In this document: positions 58,776-64,000 of the stretch, in pieces
Numbering within the stretch: position 1 is the first letter of the stretch
How the letters are laid out: each line of letters starts with the position of its first letter
Source: Emergomyces orientalis
Lineage: Eukaryota > Ascomycota > Eurotiomycetes > Onygenales > Ajellomycetaceae
Assembly: GCA_002110485.1 (NCBI GenBank)
Contig: MOWL01000045.1
Coordinates: 1,860,001-1,924,000 of the forward strand
Length of the DNA: 64,000 bases
Direction: 5' to 3'
Translations under genes and position numbers: made by a program
Notes under the pieces: generated by a model
Database searches by the model: none
Seen by the model: only the letters and a program-made list of their open reading frames with translations
Told to the model about the DNA's origin: nothing

Positions 58776-61425
58776 GAATGGTTAATTGATGCAACATTGC
58801 ACATATTTGCAGGTTTAGAATGGCACAATCCCCTGCATCTCTATGATGATCATGGTCTTCTATTTGCCATCTATAGATTTTATCTATCAAGTTTATACAC
58901 AAAATAGACACATAGATAAATGAAATACCAGCATATAGGGCGTTCCTTTTAATGAGAGACGCGGTAAAAAAAAAAAGGTCAATGGTTTTAGGAGAATTCT
59001 GGTAGAATATATGTTCCACCTGTAGAAGACTCAGAAAACCGCTATCAGAAATGAGATAGGGGGCCGGAAATATATGGTAACTCTTCCGATTCCGAACCCC
59101 ATTTAAGACCTAGAGGATCATACAAAACCTCTTGTATGACCTTAAACTCATTAGGCCTCGCGTCTCCATGCTATTTGCTCTGGGTACCTTCATGACAATG
59201 GTGGCCTCACAGCCCTGTTGCAAACTTGGAGTTGCAGGATAAACCCACCGATAGGCAAAGCCCGCTGAAATAGTGTAAAAATCACGTTCAATCAAAGCAA
59301 GTAAGAGTAAGGAAGGAAGATAGAGATATGAAGTATATATTAAGATCTCCTATGTATACGCGAGTCCGAATTGTGCCCAATAGGAGTGTAATGAATGAAC
59401 AGACCTGATCCTTCATTATAAAAATAATTTGTCCAGCATGGCAATGAGAACCTTGACATCTGACCACGAGGAATTGAAAAGTGCATACTGTAAATGGATA
59501 CATGAATGTCTTGAGAAAATAATTTTTTCAGACGCTATATGCAGCAGCCTCAGATAAGGTACCCGAAGTGAAAGGGAAAATCAGCGAGAATAACCAAATG
59601 GCACAGATTTTCAGGGTAGTTATGCTGCTGATGAGAAAGCCAGGTACAATATTCCCGATCACGATGGAGTCCACTGCTTCCCCGCTTCAAAACGACGCCC
59701 AGTGGAGGGAACAGGAAAAGATTTTGATTCTCGACTGATGATACTGCTCGCTCCGGGTCAATGCTAGCTACTTGCATCCAACTTGATCTGTTCTAAATTA
59801 ATAGCCTATCTGATGGCTTTGCTAAGGAACGTGCTGACATTATCGACTGGCATTGTATTTAAGGATGGAGAGGAAGAGCTGCAGGTTCTCGCGTCTCAGC
59901 ATTCGATGCAGCATATAATGGCTCCGCATAATAGCACGATTTGTGTTTCAAGTCTCGAGTTGGGCAGAGAACCAACATGCCCGTTGTTCGCTACTTTAAA
60001 GTGGGCATGTTTGACGTTTGAGATTTTTAATCGGATCGGCTGTGGCTCTCCTCGCCCCTCATCCTCCTGCACGCAGAGTAGAGGAACCCGATAGTAGACA
60101 CAAATTATCTGCAGGGCTATTCAGTTATATACCGATATTGAACAACCACCTTGCGCGTTTCCGCTAGGTATCAACCCGCTACAGGGGTCGTTCTAGGGCC
60201 TCTAAGGTGCATATATAGACAAGGTATCTTCTGTTTCGGTCACCAAATTTGCACCCATTTCGAACAACAATTGGGCTGCTTCTATAAGCTGTTGATGAAA
60301 GCAAGGCTTATCCTGTTGTCGACCACCCGCTCACCGCTAAATTATTGTTTCTGGAGGCTAGACATAATTGAAGTAATCGTCATCATTTCCCTCCATTATC
60401 AATGGGCATACAAAAGCCTGCTAACCCCGGCCTAGGTTTGCGAAGGGCTTTTCAGCAATTACGTTTTTCCTTGACAAGTGCTAAAATCACAGTCGTCCCT
60501 CGACTTCTCTCCACTGAGTAGACGATATTTTCCCGGTTGATATTTTGCCTTGCTCTGCCCCTCCTCAAAATTATTTTCATGCCGCAAGCTGCTCTTTTGG
60601 AGAGCGAGATAGTCAGGTAGTAACTTCCATCAATAAGCGCCTCTGTCCGATATTCATGGGTTTGAAAGAGGTTAGGGCATTTCGGATATCCTCTCGTTTT
60701 CCCTCGCATGTCGTACAAATCCGAGGTTTTCTGGTTTCACTGTTCCGCCAAATGCTACTCGTTTTCTACAGCAAGAGTCATCGTATTCCGAATGGTAAAT
60801 CTTCTGTCCCCAACGTGCTGGTCGGTTGGTCCCAGAAGCTTAGGGGAGGAAGCAATCGCATGTGGTTGTGGTAAGAGTTTGCTTTCGTCTACTGTACTCC
60901 ATCCACTAGCTCTAAAAGTACTGCTATCACCTTCTTGAGTTAAGTACCCTGTTGGTCAAAGCCAATTAGAGGCAACGGTATATGAGGTGTGTGGTAGACT
61001 CTGGTCAGATATCAGGAGCAAATTATTTATTTGTAGTGGAACTTGCAATTCTAAACCACGCTTTGCATCATGTCCCAATGGCTCCGCTCCGCTGGCATGC
61101 GGCCATCAGCCATGGCTCTAGATCACTGGACAACCGCAGTCCGAATTGCATCATTTCTTCGGTATTAATCCCTGCTAGGTCGAGTCGGATACACTCAATG
61201 CTACAATGTGGAGTTTCACGAGCAGGTATATCGTTTCTCCGTCATGTTCTCTCTTTATAAGCTCCCGATTCCCCCCCCCCTTTCTATCGTCCCTCAGGTT
61301 ACCCTCCTTGGTTTTTTCTCCGAACCATACTTGTGTGCGGCGGCTTCCATTACTTGGACTTCCCCGCTTTGCTATTCAAAACCCCTCTCTCCAACCCCTA
61401 GCAAATAAAGGCATACAAAAGGAAC
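58776..61425. other. 2.65-kb spacer with a possible decayed ankyrin fragment
   Basis: Most of it is featureless AT-rich sequence with no intact ORF. On the minus strand at about 60150-60720, short blocks such as AAQLLFEMGANLVTE and YSVERSRGTTVILALV loosely recall ankyrin repeats in different frames with stops between them. The right end should hold the promoter of the dehydratase gene. Confidence 0.4.
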
Positions 61426-62648
61426 ATGGGTAAAATCAAGAGCATTGAATATTTCCGTGTACTCCCTCGCTGGTTGTTCGTGAAAGTAACTGATGAAGAC
61501 GGAAATCATGGGTGGGGTGAAAGCACCCTGGAGGGCCATTCAGAAGCTGTTGAAGGGGCACTGAATGCGCTGTGTAAACGTTTTCAGGGTTATGAAGCGG
61601 AGTACGTCAAAAGGAAATCCACGCGAAAGAGAAAATTCAAATACCTTCAAATGGCTGATCCAACTGGCACAGTGATATCGAGCATATCTGGCAAACGGCT
61701 TGGCGCCTCGGCTTCTACAGGGGTGGTGCCGTTTTCATGTCAGCCATATCCGGTATCGATATTGCTCTTTGGGATCTTAAGGGCCGCCGGCTAGGTGTGC
61801 CCATCCATCAACTATTGGGAGGCAAAGTGCGTAACAAGGTCTCTGTCTATGCTTGGATTGGAGGTGACCGCCCCGCAGATGTTGAAGCCGCTGGCAAAGC
61901 CCGGTTAGCTCAAGGGTTCAGAGCAATAAAAATGAATGCAACAGAAGATGTGAACTGGCTTGACTCCCCCCGAGTTCTGGAGTCTAGTGTCGAGCGGCTC
62001 AAAACCGTTAAAGCTCTGGGGCTTGACGCTGCTCTTGACTTCCATGGTCGTCTTCATAAACCAATGGCCAAGCAGCTAGCTAAACTAGTTGAGCCTTACC
62101 ACCCCCTTTTCATAGAGGAACCCCTCCTTTCAGAGCATCCAGAAGGAATCAAACATTTTTCTAACCAAGTCTCGACACCAATTGCGTTGGGAGAGCGGCT
62201 CTACAACCGATGGGACGTCAAGCGGTTCTTGGAAGATGCGAGCGTTGATGTCTTGCAGCCAGATATCAGCCATTGCGGGGGTATTTCCGAAATACGGCGC
62301 ATCGCCGCGATGGCAGAAGCGTACGACGTGGCGATTGCCCCACACTGCCCGTTAGGCCCTATTTCACTCGCCGCCAGTATGCAAATAGCCCTCACGATTC
62401 CAAATTTTGTCATCCAGGAAATGAGCCTGGGTATCCATTATAACACGGAGGCTGGCACGTACGATATTACCAACTACGTGACGGATCCTTCTGTTTTTGA
62501 TGTCAAGGACGGGTATGTGGATGCGTTGACAAAACCTGGGTTGGGAATCGATGTTGATGAGCAGGAAGTGCGACGAGTTGCGATGACCGCAGAGTCCTGG
62601 CCCCCGAAGGAATTTTATGGGGTTGATGGAGGTATTCGGGAATGGTAA
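61426..62648 (+). CDS. D-galactonate dehydratase-like enzyme (enolase superfamily)
   Basis: Two exons, 61426-61601 and 61673-62648 (383 aa, the usual DgoD length). The 71-bp intron restores EA|DDIEHIWQTAWRLGFYRGG. The capping domain starts MGKIKSIEYFRVLPRWLFVKV and has GWGEST. The barrel contains the superfamily metal ligands and catalytic motifs: FRAIKMN, LDFHGRLHKPMAK with Asp and His, FIEEPLL, IALGERLYNR, LQPDISHCGGISE and PHCPLGPISLAA. This set of motifs matches galactonate dehydratase (D-galactonate to 2-keto-3-deoxygalactonate). Closely related sugar-acid dehydratases cannot be excluded. No pathway partner lies next to it in this window. Confidence 0.88.
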
Positions 62649-63460
62649 TTGATACAACCTGCATGCCCCAGCATATGATATTGCCTCCAGCTCTCATCCT
62701 GCGTTTTGCCGGCCCTTTTTATATTGCCTTTCCATTCCGAGAGCTGGGAAGGGAGATCCCGATGTAAATAACTTTTATCAGCTTTGGGCCTTGGCATAGA
62801 ATTCTAGAATGATTGATAAAAGCAATGATAGCTGTCTCGTTCACTAGACCTCAGTGCCTTGGGTCAACTCAGCCACTTGGATACTAGGTAGGCTTTGGGA
62901 GCAATGAGGTGCACGGATATAAATTTACGAGTTGTTCTGACATGAGGTTCTGAATTTCACCCAGCTAGTTACCCATTTGTTTTCTTCACTCCAAACTCCT
63001 ACAGGTTTGGTTAGCTAGATCCAGTAGCGAGCCAAATACCAACGCCAATTCAACAGCCTCTGTTGGGGAGCAAAGCTTTCATATAAGACGAAAACTGGGT
63101 AACGCTACTGAATTAAATTGAATGCCGTATTTTATTAATTTATCTTCTTTCCGGGAAAAAGAAAAGAAAAAACCACTTGCATCATCTTCATTTCTTCATT
63201 TCTATTTTCTTTTTCCCTCCCCAGCTTGAGAAGAAATATGGGAATTCAGCCATTTCTACCAGCCCTTCAAGAGGTGCACAGATAGTCCTACTGAGAGTAA
63301 AAAGAGTCCCGCAGAATAAACTCCCCATTTTCAACTCGGAAAGCCAACCAACATCTAGCTGATGATCTCTGAAATTGAATACTAACCAGCTAGCCAACTA
63401 ACAGCGCAGGAACCAACTCCTTTGTGTGTTTGATATGTGTGTCCATGGATGTATTGTTCT

Positions 63461-63494
63461 GTACATGTATGTATGTACATACATGTACATACAT
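63461..63494. repeat. Palindromic TGTACATGTATG tract
   Basis: The tract consists of overlapping TACATGTA and GTATGTACATAC units. The core ATGTATGTACATACAT is a perfect 16-bp palindrome. Confidence 0.75.
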
Positions 63495-63577
63495 TCAGGG
63501 GCACATCAAAGCCAACTGCAGGGTAATTCACAAAGAAAATAACAAAATGGGTGGATTACTACTTTTGACATTGCATG

Positions 63578-63587
63578 TATATAAATA
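63578..63587 (+). promoter_or_regulatory. TATA-like box before the edge gene
   Basis: TATATAAATA followed by AGG lies about 240 bases upstream of the ATG at 63825. A consensus-like TATA with a long leader is plausible but unproven. Confidence 0.35.
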
Positions 63588-63781
63588 AGGAGTATTTACT
63601 GCCTTGTCCTACCTTCCGAGAAGACTTTTCTGTGAACTCAAAACACCTCGAATGTACTTTTCTTATATATTAGCTGTCTATAGCAGTCTGATTTCTTGCA
63701 GTTTCCATTGGAACTTTGCTCTTCTACACACGTTGTCATTCATTTGGGATTAAACGAACAAATAATTTGTTCCCTCAAAAT

Positions 63782-63838
63782 ATGAAGGTGTGTGCCGCAA
63801 ACTACCTGTCCCCAGCATTTTTGAATGAATTCAACTAA
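63782..63838 (+). CDS. Short upstream ORF overlapping the edge gene's start
   Basis: The ATG at 63782 opens an 18-codon frame (begins MKVCAANYLSP, ends FN-stop at 63836-63838). It overlaps the first 14 bases of the signal-peptide exon in another frame. If the transcript starts upstream of 63782, this would be a translation-reducing uORF. Confidence 0.35.
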   Translation: MKVCAANYLSPAFLNEFN

Positions 63839-63910
63839 GTTCCGAGCGGTTTTCCAGATCGCAGCTCTAATTCTGGTTGCTTCTGCAACAATCTGCCAGG
63901 CCGCCCTAGA
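63825..63910 (+). CDS. First exon of a secreted protein, 3' partial
   Basis: From the ATG at 63825 the frame reads a classic signal peptide: short basic start (MNSTKFRAVF), hydrophobic core (IAALILVASATI) and a CQA-A cleavage-type end, about 28 codons in all. A strong GTGAGT donor follows at 63911. The intron runs to or past the window end at 64000, so the mature protein is not visible and no function can be assigned. The exon was judged real from the signal peptide plus consensus donor. Confidence 0.55.
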
Positions 63911-64000
63911 GTGAGTACCCCGTCCCATCTAGCTCGTGTATATATCTGCTGGGGCTATCAATTTTTTTGGTTACCTATATTAATTTTGATCATAAAAAAG

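Larger units (their letters stand above)
62649..63824. other. Spacer and promoter of the edge gene
   Basis: It includes the palindrome-rich TACATGTATG tract at 63461-63494 and a TATATAAATA element at 63578-63587, about 240 bases before the secreted-protein ATG. No credible ORF is present. Confidence 0.45.

Overview
This is a window of filamentous ascomycete DNA, most likely Eurotiomycetes and probably Onygenales. I infer that from protein resemblance, many short GT-AG introns (mostly about 50-115 bp), AT-rich homopolymer-laden spacers and monocistronic genes on both strands. There is no operon structure, no tRNA or rRNA gene and no intact transposon that I could recognise.

Layout: the left edge cuts the 5' end of an SLS1-like mitochondrial gene (+). 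It converges on a four-exon cAMP-receptor-like GPCR (-). Next comes a decayed AIM9/aminoglycoside-phosphotransferase-like pseudogene (+), then a myotubularin-type PI3P phosphatase (+) and ribosomal protein S3 (+). Phe-tRNA synthetase beta (-) and the PP2A scaffold subunit (+) form a divergent housekeeping pair. A short ferric-reductase-like membrane protein (+) converges on glycogenin (-). A membrane-anchored epoxide-hydrolase-type alpha/beta hydrolase (-) and a CAP10-like GT90 glycosyltransferase (-) follow. Cysteine dioxygenase (-) and the Rbg1/DRG1 GTPase (+) are divergent. A gene-free stretch of about 9.2 kb then leads to a CENP-B/Tc5-type helix-turn-helix DNA-binding protein (+). A PXA-domain protein (-) with an unusual 1.6 kb intron is divergent from an inosine-uridine-type nucleoside hydrolase (+) that contains an 8-nt microexon. 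Last are a galactonate-dehydratase-like enolase-superfamily enzyme (+) and, at the right edge, the first exon of a secreted protein (+).

Functionally this is mostly core eukaryotic machinery: translation (RPS3, PheRS, Rbg1), signalling (PP2A-A, GPCR, PI3P phosphatase), metabolism (glycogenin, cysteine dioxygenase, nucleoside hydrolase, sugar-acid dehydratase) and cell-surface glycosylation (GT90). I see no cluster that forms one new system. The most notable items are the pseudogene with TGG-to-TAG stops and intact downstream introns, the microexon, the very long upstream region of the DNA-binding protein gene, a tandem G-quadruplex-prone tract, and the long PXA intron. All exon models were built by hand from reading frame, splice consensus and family expectation, and none has transcript support.
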